A program made the translations under genes and the position numbers. A model generated the notes under the pieces. That model saw nothing but the letters and a program-made list of their open reading frames with translations, did not search any database and was not told the origin of the DNA. 64,000 nucleotides of DNA from Candidatus Peregrinibacteria bacterium (GTDB lineage Bacteria; Patescibacteriota; Gracilibacteria; CAIRYL01; GCA-016699755), in assembly GCA_016699755.1 (NCBI GenBank), contig CP065009.1, forward strand, positions 992,001 to 1,056,000. The letters run 5' to 3'. Of this stretch, positions 20,560 to 28,818 are shown piece by piece; position 1 is the first letter of the stretch; each line of letters begins with the position of its first letter.

Positions 20560-22191
20560 ATGATGTCTTTACGAAAAGTTCCTTGGCTTCGATATGGAAT
20601 TTTCTTCTCTTTTTTTCTGTTTTCCACTCTCTTTGGACTTCAGTGCGCCACGCGCTCACTCGATCCAGATTTTGGCTGGCACCTCAGAATTGGGCAAGAA
20701 ACTGAAAAACGAAATACAGTTCTCACAACCGAAGAGTGGAACACTCCGATTATCGGGGAAAAATGGATTGATCACGAATGGCTCATGAACATCGGTTTCT
20801 ATGATATTTATGAGCATTTCGGATATATGGGGCTCGCTTTTATCTCTGTTCTTTTGCTTGTACTTCTCTTCGGAATTCAGCAAAAGCTTCTCCTCAAAAA
20901 AGAGCATGGTACTGCCGCAATATTATCGCTTATTTTCCTTCAGACATTTGGACTTTTTGGTATGAGCGCACATTTGGGAATTCGCCCAATTCTTATCTCA
21001 CTTCTCCTTTTTCTTGCTTTTCTCGAGTTCCTCAAGAGAGCAACCACCGGAAAAAAACAGCTTCTCTTTAGAATACTCTTACCCGTTCTTTTTTTAATAT
21101 GGGGAAATCTTCACGGAAGCTTTCTCATTGGCCATGTCATAATCATCGGCTGGATCATCCTCTTCACACTTCTCTCTGCTTTTCCTTCTCTTCGGAAATT
21201 CCTCGAACGATTTTTTGAAATTCCCGCCATGCCTTCTGCTCGCACACAAATATCCATGGTCTTTCTCTTTATTGCCTGTGTTGCAACACCACTCATAAAC
21301 CCATACGGGATAGATTTATACCACCTACTTTCGGAATATTGGCAGAACAACTACTATCTGCTTCACATTAGTGAATGGCTTCCTGCATGGACATGGCCAA
21401 TAAGTCTTTGGAAGCTCTCTTTTGGCGCATTCAGTTTCGGAGTAGTGTTCATTTGGTTTGTTACCGCTATCACTAGTTCATCAAAAAAAATCCCAAAACT
21501 TCCGCTCTGGGAAACCGTTCTTTTTCTTCTTTTTCTCTTGCTTTCCCTTACACACATTCGACATTTTCCCCTCTTTTTTGGAACAGCACTTCCTCTTTTA
21601 TTTTCTTTCTGTACGGTCTTTTTCCCCACACAGTTTTCCCGAAAAAAACCATTCCCAAAAATCTTTCAAATTGGAATTCCTGTAAGCTTTCTTACTTTTT
21701 TTCTTGTATTTTCTGCGACGTATGCGAAAAACATCTCCTTTCCTGAAGATCCGTTTGTGTTTCCCAAATTTTGTAAACACTATCCGTGTGCGGCAACGAC
21801 ATTTTTGAAAGACTCGGAATATCGCGATAAAGTACTTTTAAATCCCTACGCATGGGGTGGCTACCTCCTCTGGATGTGGCCAGAAAAAGTGATTTTCACT
21901 GATGGCAGACAGCCGCAACGTTCTTATGAAGGACATTCATTGCTCGAAGAAAGTAATGCATTTTTTGATAAAGAGCAGATTGAGAAAAAGCTTAAAAAAC
22001 ATAGCATTGAAGTCGTGCTTTTAAGAAAACAAAAACCAGCGTCTTTTTCACTCTTTGATCGGTATTTTTTTGGAATTGATGAGCAGGAAGTAAAGACGAC
22101 CGAAAACTCGCTTTTGGATTTTTTAAAGAACTCAAAAGACTGGATGCAAAAATACGAAGATGAAACAGCAGTGATTTTTGTGAAAAAATAA
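20560..22191 (+). CDS. GT-C-like polytopic membrane protein (543 aa)
   Basis: About ten to twelve membrane spans are predicted. The first extracytoplasmic loop reads DPDFGWHLRIGQE then EEWNTPIIGEKWIDHEWLMN, the 'D-W-H ... W..HEWL' pattern seen in bacterial GT-C-type proteins of unknown substrate. The C-terminus contains NPYAWGGYLLWMWPE and FTDGRQPQRSYEG, also typical. It probably uses a lipid-linked sugar or modifies an envelope glycan (inference). It is divergent from the 635-residue membrane protein, with an 85-nt spacer between. Confidence 0.7.
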   Translation: MMSLRKVPWLRYGIFFSFFLFSTLFGLQCATRSLDPDFGWHLRIGQETEKRNTVLTTEEWNTPIIGEKWIDHEWLMNIGFYDIYEHFGYMGLAFISVLLLVLLFGIQQKLLLKKEHGTAAILSLIFLQTFGLFGMSAHLGIRPILISLLLFLAFLEFLKRATTGKKQLLFRILLPVLFLIWGNLHGSFLIGHVIIIGWIILFTLLSAFPSLRKFLERFFEIPAMPSARTQISMVFLFIACVATPLINPYGIDLYHLLSEYWQNNYYLLHISEWLPAWTWPISLWKLSFGAFSFGVVFIWFVTAITSSSKKIPKLPLWETVLFLLFLLLSLTHIRHFPLFFGTALPLLFSFCTVFFPTQFSRKKPFPKIFQIGIPVSFLTFFLVFSATYAKNISFPEDPFVFPKFCKHYPCAATTFLKDSEYRDKVLLNPYAWGGYLLWMWPEKVIFTDGRQPQRSYEGHSLLEESNAFFDKEQIEKKLKKHSIEVVLLRKQKPASFSLFDRYFFGIDEQEVKTTENSLLDFLKNSKDWMQKYEDETAVIFVKK

Positions 22192-22271
22192 CGAAGAAAA
22201 ATTCAAAACTCTACTATTGGGAATATTTTCTCAAAAAGCATAGATAAAAAAAATCTTCCCGAGTTTTTGTT

Positions 22272-23510
22272 CTACTCATCCTGAAAATAATGTTCGTAAT
22301 CACGTTCATGGATAATACCACGCTCAGAAAGTACCTCTGCATACTGTTCCATGCGCACCATGCCGTGTTCTCGACCAGATTGCATAGCATTTTTAATTTG
22401 CGTCGTGCTTCCACTCCGAATAAGGTGACGAATTCCAGGAGTAGCAATCATCAATTCATAAATACCCACTCGTCCTTTGCGATCGGCACGCGGAATGAGG
22501 CGTTGCCCTAAAATACCAATAATACAGTCGGCAAGACGATTTTGAATCATATTGTGCTGATCTGTTGGAAAGGCATTAATCATGCGAGAGATTGTTTGCG
22601 GAACGCCAGAAGTATGAAGTGTAGAAATAACAAGGTGACCTGTTTCCGAAAGATTAATCGCCGCCATAATCGTTTCGGGATCGCGCATCTCCCCAATCAT
22701 CACAATGTCAGGATCTTCACGAAGAGTCGCACGAAGCGCATTCGCAAAACTGAGGGTATCGGCACCCACTTCTCGTTGAGAAATGATGGATTTTTTCGAT
22801 TTAAAAATAAATTCAATCGGATCTTCAATAGTGATAATATGTTCTACGCGCCCTTTGTTGATGTGCTCAATCATCGACTGCATAGAGGTTGATTTTCCAC
22901 TTCCTGTGGGACCGGTCACCAAAAGGAGTCCTTGCTTTTGTGTAATAAGATTTTCCACTCCCGCGGGAAGACCAAGTTCCCCCATTTCAAACGCCTCACT
23001 CGCAATAATACGAAGAACCGTGGATAGACTTTTGCGTTTATAAAAAATATTTACGCGAAAGTTCGTTCCATCTTTGTGTTCGTATGCAGTATCAAGCTCT
23101 TTTGTGCGCAAGAGTGTCTCTTTTTGCTCTTCACTAGAAACAAGCGAAAAAATGAGCTTCTCCGCCATATCATCGGGAATGGAGGGGTAGTTATCAACAA
23201 AATAGATTTTTCCGCTAATACGAAATGCAAGTCGCTCTCCGGCAGAGAGATGAATGTCAGACGCACCAAGTTCAAGCGCCGCTTCGAGAATATCATCAAT
23301 AGCAAGATCAGATTGCTGATATTTCATATTCACCTCTTGTGCTCCTTTTTCAGCGATTTTGTTTCCGCCTTTTGGAACAAGTGTCTCTAAATCGCGTCCA
23401 GTATTCGCATGGTGACGGTCTCCAATGCCCATCATGGCATGAAGGTCACTCGGAAGTGAAAATCCTGAGGGTCCAGGAATACCACCGGTAGTATTTGATT
23501 CATCAAACAT
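22272..23510 (-). CDS. pilT: Type IV pilus retraction ATPase PilT
   Basis: The 412-residue product is a PilT/PilB-superfamily ATPase that disassembles pilin filaments for twitching or DNA uptake. Visible motifs are ASDIHLSAGER in the N-terminal domain, Walker A GPTGSGKS (about 200-207), the Asp box ITIEDPIEF, Walker B DPDIVMIGEMRD, the His box GHLVISTLHT, and RADRKGRVGIYELM. About 65 variable, Gly/Pro-rich residues precede the conserved part. The start at 23510 (MFDESN) is chosen over 23537 and over an extension that would overlap the divergent alaS gene. No other pilus genes are in the window. Confidence 0.93.
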   Translation of the reverse strand: MFDESNTTGGIPGPSGFSLPSDLHAMMGIGDRHHANTGRDLETLVPKGGNKIAEKGAQEVNMKYQQSDLAIDDILEAALELGASDIHLSAGERLAFRISGKIYFVDNYPSIPDDMAEKLIFSLVSSEEQKETLLRTKELDTAYEHKDGTNFRVNIFYKRKSLSTVLRIIASEAFEMGELGLPAGVENLITQKQGLLLVTGPTGSGKSTSMQSMIEHINKGRVEHIITIEDPIEFIFKSKKSIISQREVGADTLSFANALRATLREDPDIVMIGEMRDPETIMAAINLSETGHLVISTLHTSGVPQTISRMINAFPTDQHNMIQNRLADCIIGILGQRLIPRADRKGRVGIYELMIATPGIRHLIRSGSTTQIKNAMQSGREHGMVRMEQYAEVLSERGIIHERDYEHYFQDE

Positions 23511-23566
23511 ATTTTGATTTTTATATCGAAAAATCATACCCTGTTCTTTGAATTTTTGCAATAGAA

Positions 23567-26119
23567 ATGCACCCAAATACACTACGTGAAAAGTTTCGAG
23601 CCTTTTTCTTGAGCCGAAATCATGCGGAAATCCCGAGTAGTTCACTCATTCCTAGTGCAGATGATCCCACTGTGCTTTTTAACACTGCGGGAATGCAACC
23701 ACTTGTTCCCAATTTGCTCGGCGCGCCACACCCCAAAGGAAAGAGGATTTTTGACACACAAAAATGCGTTCGCACGCCAGATATTGACGAAGTAGGCGAT
23801 GATACTCATCTCACCTTTTTTGAAATGCTCGGGAACTGGTCACTGGGAGATTATTTCAAAGACGAAGCTATTGAACTCGCCTACGACTTTTTTGTTAAAG
23901 AACTTGGACTCGACCCAGCACGTTTTGCTATTACCATTTTTGAGGGGGATAATGACGCCCCGCGTGATAACGAGGCAGAGAAAATTTGGCTCAGTAAAAA
24001 GGGTATTACGAAGGATCAGATTTTTGCCTTCAATAAGAAGGATAATTTCTGGGGACCCGCCGGAAAGACAGGACCATGCGGACCATGTAGCGAAATTCAC
24101 TACGATCGAGGAGAAGCGTACGGCAAAAATACGGGACCAAATTCAGATGAAAATCAGCGATTTGTAGAGATTTGGAATCTTGTATTTATGGAATATGACA
24201 AAAAAAAAGATGGAAGTTACGAAAAACTTTCACAAAGAAATGTTGATACGGGAGTAGGGTTTGAGCGACTTGTCTCTATTCTTCAGCAGAAAGATTCTCC
24301 GTTCGACACCGAACTCTTTTCGGAAATTCTTCACACCATTTCAGAAATTACCAAAAAAACCTATGCGGAACACAAACGAGCATTTCGAATTATTGCCGAT
24401 CATGCCCGCACCGCAACCTTTATGATTGCCGATGGTGTCCTCCCCGGAAATGAGGGACGAAAATATGTTCTTCGGCGAGTAATTCGTCGCGCCGTTCGCG
24501 AAGGGAAAAAACTTGGTATTCAAAATTCCTTCCTCTCTCATATTGCCAAAACAGTAATTGCTGAATACGAAATGTATTACCCTGAACTTTCGGAAAACAA
24601 AAACACCATTTTTTCTACACTCGATTTAGAGGAAAAAGCATTCCGCGAAACATTGGAACGCGGAGAGAAAATGCTTGAAGAGATTCTCGCACAAAAGCCA
24701 AAAGATATTTCTGGTGTAGAAAGCTTTCGCTTGTTCGACACCTACGGATTTCCACTTGATTTGACGAAAGATTTTGCCGCCGAACATGGCATTACTGTAG
24801 ACGAAAAAGGATTTGAGAAAGAAATGCTTCTTCAGCAAGAGCGAAGTCGCGCAGGAGCCGCCGCGAGTTTTGAACGTGACGCGGCAGTGCAAAAATTTGC
24901 CGATCTTCCGAAAACAGATTTTGTGGGATACCAACAGACACAATTGGAATCAAACATTCTTGGTATTTTAGAATCGGGAGAAGTTGCTTTTATTGTCCTT
25001 GAAAAAACTCCATTTTATGCGGAATCTGGCGGACAAGTGGGAGACAGTGGCATGATAACAGGGGAAAATGGATCACTTGAAGTGGTCGATTGTCAAAAAA
25101 CAGCAACCGGCGTTTTTATTCATTCGGGAAAACTCTCTGGAACACTTTCGGTTGGAGAAAACGTTGTAGCAAAAATTAACACAGAGCGTCGTGGGCAAAT
25201 TATGCGACACCACTCACTCGCACATCTTTTTCTGAAGGCGACACAAGAGGTCCTCGGGAAAGACATTCACCAAGCAGGAAGTCATGTTAATGAACATCGC
25301 ATGCGCATTGATTTTACCTTTCCGCGTGCACTCAGACCCGAAGAAATTATCAAAATCGAAGCCCTTGTTGCCAAAGCAGTTACCGCGGCTGTTGCAACAA
25401 ATATTGTAGAGAAATCACTTACCGAAGCCAAAAAAGAAGGAGCAGAAGCGACGTTTGGCGAAAAATATGGCAAAGTTGTTCGAACCGTAAAAATGGGAGA
25501 ATTTTCGTATGAACTCTGCGGTGGAACCCATGTACCAAACACTGCGCTTATTGGTGCTGTAAAGATTATTTCAGAAAACGGTGTTTCTGCCGGAGTGCGT
25601 CGAGTGGAAATGATTTGTGGAGAATCTGCACAAATTGTTTTACAAGAGCACAGTGAAAAACTCCGAGAAATTGCAGAAAAGCTCAAGGTTCCGCAACACG
25701 AAATTTCTGGAAGACTTGATGCGATTTTTGCGGAGCGTAAAGAAATGCAAAATCATATTGGCGCACTTCAAAAAACTCTCGCCAAAACAGAAGCCGTGCG
25801 TGTCACAAAAGAAGCAGAAGAGGTTGGCGGAAAACGTGTCGTTATTATAACCGAGGCGAAAATGGATGCCAAAGCGGCAGGAATATTTGCACGTGCAATT
25901 ATAGAAGAAGGAGCGGACTGTGCTATTATTTTGACGATAGAAGGTGGACTCATTGTGGCAAGTATTGGCGAAGGAAATGCAAATGATATGTTAAAAGGCA
26001 TCACCAAACAATACGGAGGAGGAGGGGGGGGAAATGCCACTTTTGCAAGCGGTGGCGGTATACAAGGAGCATCAAAGGAAAATATTGTGGCGATGCTTTC
26101 GGAAATCATCGCGAAGTAA
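23567..26119 (+). CDS. alaS: Alanyl-tRNA synthetase
   Basis: The 850-residue enzyme charges tRNA-Ala. The aminoacylation core begins MHPNTLREKFRAFF and contains FNTAGMQPLVP and the class II motifs. The editing domain has HHSLAHLFL (the HxxxH zinc motif) and CGGTHVPNT. The C-Ala domain ends with a Gly-rich stretch YGGGGGGNATFASGG. Length and order match the family. The ATG at 23567 is 56 nt from the divergent pilT start and has no Shine-Dalgarno. Confidence 0.97.
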   Translation: MHPNTLREKFRAFFLSRNHAEIPSSSLIPSADDPTVLFNTAGMQPLVPNLLGAPHPKGKRIFDTQKCVRTPDIDEVGDDTHLTFFEMLGNWSLGDYFKDEAIELAYDFFVKELGLDPARFAITIFEGDNDAPRDNEAEKIWLSKKGITKDQIFAFNKKDNFWGPAGKTGPCGPCSEIHYDRGEAYGKNTGPNSDENQRFVEIWNLVFMEYDKKKDGSYEKLSQRNVDTGVGFERLVSILQQKDSPFDTELFSEILHTISEITKKTYAEHKRAFRIIADHARTATFMIADGVLPGNEGRKYVLRRVIRRAVREGKKLGIQNSFLSHIAKTVIAEYEMYYPELSENKNTIFSTLDLEEKAFRETLERGEKMLEEILAQKPKDISGVESFRLFDTYGFPLDLTKDFAAEHGITVDEKGFEKEMLLQQERSRAGAAASFERDAAVQKFADLPKTDFVGYQQTQLESNILGILESGEVAFIVLEKTPFYAESGGQVGDSGMITGENGSLEVVDCQKTATGVFIHSGKLSGTLSVGENVVAKINTERRGQIMRHHSLAHLFLKATQEVLGKDIHQAGSHVNEHRMRIDFTFPRALRPEEIIKIEALVAKAVTAAVATNIVEKSLTEAKKEGAEATFGEKYGKVVRTVKMGEFSYELCGGTHVPNTALIGAVKIISENGVSAGVRRVEMICGESAQIVLQEHSEKLREIAEKLKVPQHEISGRLDAIFAERKEMQNHIGALQKTLAKTEAVRVTKEAEEVGGKRVVIITEAKMDAKAAGIFARAIIEEGADCAIILTIEGGLIVASIGEGNANDMLKGITKQYGGGGGGNATFASGGGIQGASKENIVAMLSEIIAK

Positions 26120-26139
26120 ACGTAGTTGGTTTTGCATTC

Positions 26140-26168
26140 TTGCCTCCAAAACTTTGCCCTGATATGCT
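26140..26168 (+). promoter_or_regulatory. Candidate promoter for tRNA-Ser
   Basis: TTGCCT (26140-26145) and TATGCT (26163-26168) are separated by 17 nt and lie about 19 nt before the tRNA 5' end. Each hexamer matches the sigma-70 consensus at four of six positions. Confidence 0.4.
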
Positions 26169-26186
26169 CTTTCTCGCACAAAAACT

Positions 26187-26276
26187 GGTGGGATGGCCGA
26201 GTGGTTGAAGGCGCTGCTCTCGAAAAGCAGTATTCGAGAAATCGGATCGAGGGTTCGAATCCCTCTCCCACCGCCA
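26187..26276 (+). tRNA. tRNA-Ser(CGA)
   Basis: Acceptor GGTGGGA pairs with TCCCACC. The anticodon stem CTGCT/AGCAG closes the loop CTCGAAA (anticodon CGA, reading UCG). A long variable arm typical of tRNA-Ser follows, then the T arm GAGGG-TTCGAAT-CCCTC. The discriminator is G and the CCA end is encoded. It lies 67 nt after alaS. Confidence 0.96.
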
Positions 26277-26600
26277 CAGTTAAATTCGAGACGAGCGAAG
26301 CGAGTCTGAAGATACCTCCGGCGGGCTATATGTATCGAAAATCATGTGCTTCGCAATGGTTCTGCGTCTATAAAATTTCCAGAAAAAGTAAAAAAGGAGG
26401 GGGCATTTCTTCGATTTTGTCAGAGAGAATAAGATGATGTTTGAGGAAGTGAAAAACAAAAAAATACTCCCAAATTTCTTGGTGCTCAATTTTCAGAAAA
26501 ATTATGAGATACTTTTTCAGGGAAAAATTGCATTTTGCCTCAACTCAAAAAATCTTCTTCACATTTTTACTCCTGAGGATTTCTAATGTCTGGAGCTGTT
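26277..26600 (+). other. Non-coding spacer with a GC-rich patch
   Basis: No convincing gene is seen in these 324 nt. Short frames on both strands have no recognisable product, and one would run through the tRNA. The first 100 nt are richer in GC than the rest and include the near-repetitive string GAGCGAAGCGAG (26293-26304) and CTCCGGCGGGC (26316-26326), which could belong to a dispersed intergenic repeat. Confidence 0.5.
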
Positions 26601-26897
26601 TTATTTTTTTCGTGGATCACCCCAATTCCAATGTAGCTTTTCCCCTTTCCAAAAACATAAAGCAAGGAATATTGCCGTGCAAATGACAAAAGGAGCAGAA
26701 ATTCCTATGAGTGTATCACTTACGGAGTGTGAATGGCGATCAACATTTGTAGCAATTGCCCCTAAAACAATAATGTAAATGCATATTGTAAGCCAACCTT
26801 GCCATTTTACCGGCATAAAGCCCCAACCAAACCACCGAGCTTTAAACCAGTATCCATGCGGATTATCCCGAAGATACGAAAGATATTCTTTTATCAC
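26601..26897 (-). CDS. Small membrane protein of a conserved YWFK-type family
   Basis: The 98-residue protein begins at a GTG (26897): MIKEYLSYLRDNPHGYWFK, then WFGWGFMPVKWQGWL, two hydrophobic spans (about 36-50 and 64-84) and ends in LHWNWGDPRKK. I recall similar short proteins with 'YL.DNP.GYWFK.KWYGWGW.P..WQGW' in many uncultivated bacteria. Their function is unknown. It is alone on its strand, 108 nt downstream of the AHSA1/PhnB trio. Confidence 0.75.
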   Translation of the reverse strand: MIKEYLSYLRDNPHGYWFKARWFGWGFMPVKWQGWLTICIYIIVLGAIATNVDRHSHSVSDTLIGISAPFVICTAIFLALCFWKGEKLHWNWGDPRKK

Positions 26898-27005
26898 AAA
26901 TACAGATTACTCTTTTTTTTGGGAGACGAGAAGCGTCTTGAATTATTCAAGAATACCACCGAACAAGAGACGAATCCACCAAAGGAATTCAAAAAAATCA
27001 TTTAT

Positions 27006-27431
27006 CTAGAAATCCTTTTTTTCAGTATATTTCCTAAAGTTCTCCAAAATCGCTTGCCAACCAGCGCGTTGTTTTTCCTCGGAATTTTCATTCTCCATCT
27101 CAAAGCTCTCGCGTATTTCTACTCCATCTGGAGTTTCACGAAACTCTATTATGACGTGTCGTCCATCATCCCCATCCATGACATATTCGATCAGTTTATG
27201 TTCTTGAAGATTGGAATAGGTACCACAAAAATCGAAACTTGCACTCCTGTCTTTTGCCGCCATGGTAATGCTAAATCTGCCACCCACACGAACATCGTTT
27301 TTCGCTGACGATGCCTCCCAATCGTCTGATGCAAATGCCCAACAAACGATATGCTTTGGCTGATTCCAGCACTCCCATACGTGATGAATGGAGGCATGAA
27401 CTATCGTCTGTACAGTAATGGTATTTTTCAT
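27006..27431 (-). CDS. AHSA1/SRPBCC-domain protein
   Basis: The 141-residue protein has the START-like AHSA1 pattern: 'ITVQTIVHASIHHVWECWNQP', 'HIVCWAFASDDWEASSA', 'DVRVGGRFSI', 'FCGTYSNLQEHKLIEY' and a terminal 'GWQAILENFRKY'. Such proteins bind small hydrophobic ligands and often act in stress responses, but the ligand here is unknown. Start at 27431 overlaps the upstream VOC gene stop (ATGA), giving translational coupling. Confidence 0.85.
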   Translation of the reverse strand: MKNTITVQTIVHASIHHVWECWNQPKHIVCWAFASDDWEASSAKNDVRVGGRFSITMAAKDRSASFDFCGTYSNLQEHKLIEYVMDGDDGRHVIIEFRETPDGVEIRESFEMENENSEEKQRAGWQAILENFRKYTEKKDF

Positions 27432-27853
27432 ATCGCGTGAAAATTTATCATCCACTGAATTCCAAATTTGTCTCGGAAACTTCCGTAATAATCGCCCCAA
27501 GGCTGATCAGCAATAGGCATATCCACGTCCCCTCCTTTCGAAAGTGAATAAAAAATTCTGTCCGCTTCTTCTTTGGAATCTGGATGAACGGAAAGATAAG
27601 TATTGTTTCCCTGATGAAGCTCTTTCCCCAATGACTCAAGTATATCCGTTCCCATGAGCACCTGATTATCACCAATAGGTAAACTGATATGCATTATTTT
27701 ATCCGCATCTTTTTCAGGAATATTCACTCCTTCCATTGGCATATCTTTAAAACGAACAAGCGGTGAAAAATCGCCTCCAAAAACCGATTTGTAAAAATGA
27801 AATGCTTCTTCGGTATTGCCCAAAAAATTGAGATAGACATTGAGTTTCATCAT
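27428..27853 (-). CDS. PhnB-like VOC-fold protein
   Basis: The 141 residues follow the PhnB/glyoxalase-like VOC pattern: 'LNVYLNFLGNTEEAFHFYKSVFGGDF' at the start, 'IMHISLPIGDNQVLMGTD' in the middle, and 'WGDYYGSFRDKFGIQWMIN' at the end. Substrate unknown; VOC proteins include isomerases, dioxygenases and antibiotic-binding proteins. It sits between the two-domain homologue upstream (one-base overlap at 27853) and the AHSA1 gene downstream. Confidence 0.85.
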   Translation of the reverse strand: MMKLNVYLNFLGNTEEAFHFYKSVFGGDFSPLVRFKDMPMEGVNIPEKDADKIMHISLPIGDNQVLMGTDILESLGKELHQGNNTYLSVHPDSKEEADRIFYSLSKGGDVDMPIADQPWGDYYGSFRDKFGIQWMINFHAI

Positions 27854-28725
27854 TATTTTTGGAGAAAGGAATGTTGAAGATCGGCGATAATGATCTTTTT
27901 CATTTTGAGCATTGTTTGAACAGCCTCATTCGTTGTGAGAAATTCCCCCATACTCACTGGAATAATCTGCCAAGAGACACCATACTTATCTTTCAACCAA
28001 CCGCACTGCTCGGCTTCGGGAACGGCTGATAGCTTCTTCCAATAGAAATCTATTTCCTCCTGATCTTTGCAGGTAACTACAAAGGAAATTCCTTCATTAA
28101 AGGTAAAATCGTGCGGATGAGCCGAATCCATAACACCAAATTCCCGATGAACGAGAATAAGCTGTCCGTATTTCACAGTTCCTTCTTTCTCTGGTAATTC
28201 TCCTTGGATATAGCGAGACAAAACCTTGCTCGAGGATGCCGGGAAAATTGACGCATAAAACGCCATGGCTTCCTCTGCTTTGCCACAGACATTTTGTGTG
28301 AACATGAACATAGGAATAATCCTCTGTCCCAAATCACCTTCTGTATACATAATCTGCCAAGAGACACCGTATGCGTCTTGTATCCAACCATATCTTTTAC
28401 TAAAGGGATATGTTCCGAGTTCCATGAGAACTGTTCCTCCTACCAAGAGTTTTTTCCAAATTTCATCTACCTCTTCCTCTGTTTCACACTTCACATGAAA
28501 TGATATAGACGGATTGATAGAAAAAAGCGGACCAGCACTTATTGCCATAAAGTCGTACCCCATAATTTGAAATCCTACAACATCGCAATCTCCTGAAGGC
28601 GTATTTTTGATGTTCGTTGTGTACGTTATTTGAGAGTCTGGAAACACAGAAGCATAGAATTCGGTGGCTTCTATCGCTTTTGTATCGAACCAAAGATGTG
28701 GTGTAATTTTTTGCATAATTTTCAA
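27853..28725 (-). CDS. Tandem PhnB-like (two VOC modules) protein
   Basis: The 290-residue protein repeats the PhnB-like unit twice. Unit 1 (about 5-128) runs from 'TPHLWFDTKAIEATEFYASVF' to 'YGWIQDAYGVSWQIM'. Unit 2 (about 137-265) runs from 'MFMFTQNVCGKAEEAMAFYASIF' to 'CGWLKDKYGVSWQII'. Family members were formerly called 3-demethylubiquinone methyltransferases, but the VOC fold is not a methyltransferase. It is the first gene of the three-gene cluster and is followed by a near-immediate VOC gene. Confidence 0.85.
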   Translation of the reverse strand: MKIMQKITPHLWFDTKAIEATEFYASVFPDSQITYTTNIKNTPSGDCDVVGFQIMGYDFMAISAGPLFSINPSISFHVKCETEEEVDEIWKKLLVGGTVLMELGTYPFSKRYGWIQDAYGVSWQIMYTEGDLGQRIIPMFMFTQNVCGKAEEAMAFYASIFPASSSKVLSRYIQGELPEKEGTVKYGQLILVHREFGVMDSAHPHDFTFNEGISFVVTCKDQEEIDFYWKKLSAVPEAEQCGWLKDKYGVSWQIIPVSMGEFLTTNEAVQTMLKMKKIIIADLQHSFLQK

Positions 28726-28818
28726 GGAGAATACTACAACTTCCCCGAATGCTACGCAAGTTTTTGAGAAATATTTTCATTTCTCATAAATACAAATCTC
28801 ATAAGGCCCGAGTTTTAA

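Noticed and set aside
26126..26437. Plus-strand frame of 103 codons across the tRNA-Ser
   Set aside because: It is the translation of the tRNA and its flanks; no protein features are seen.
28775..28800. Hairpin TGAGAAAT/ATTTCTCA after the VOC operon
   Set aside because: Perfect 8-bp stem but no T run on either strand at the proper side, so not called a terminator.
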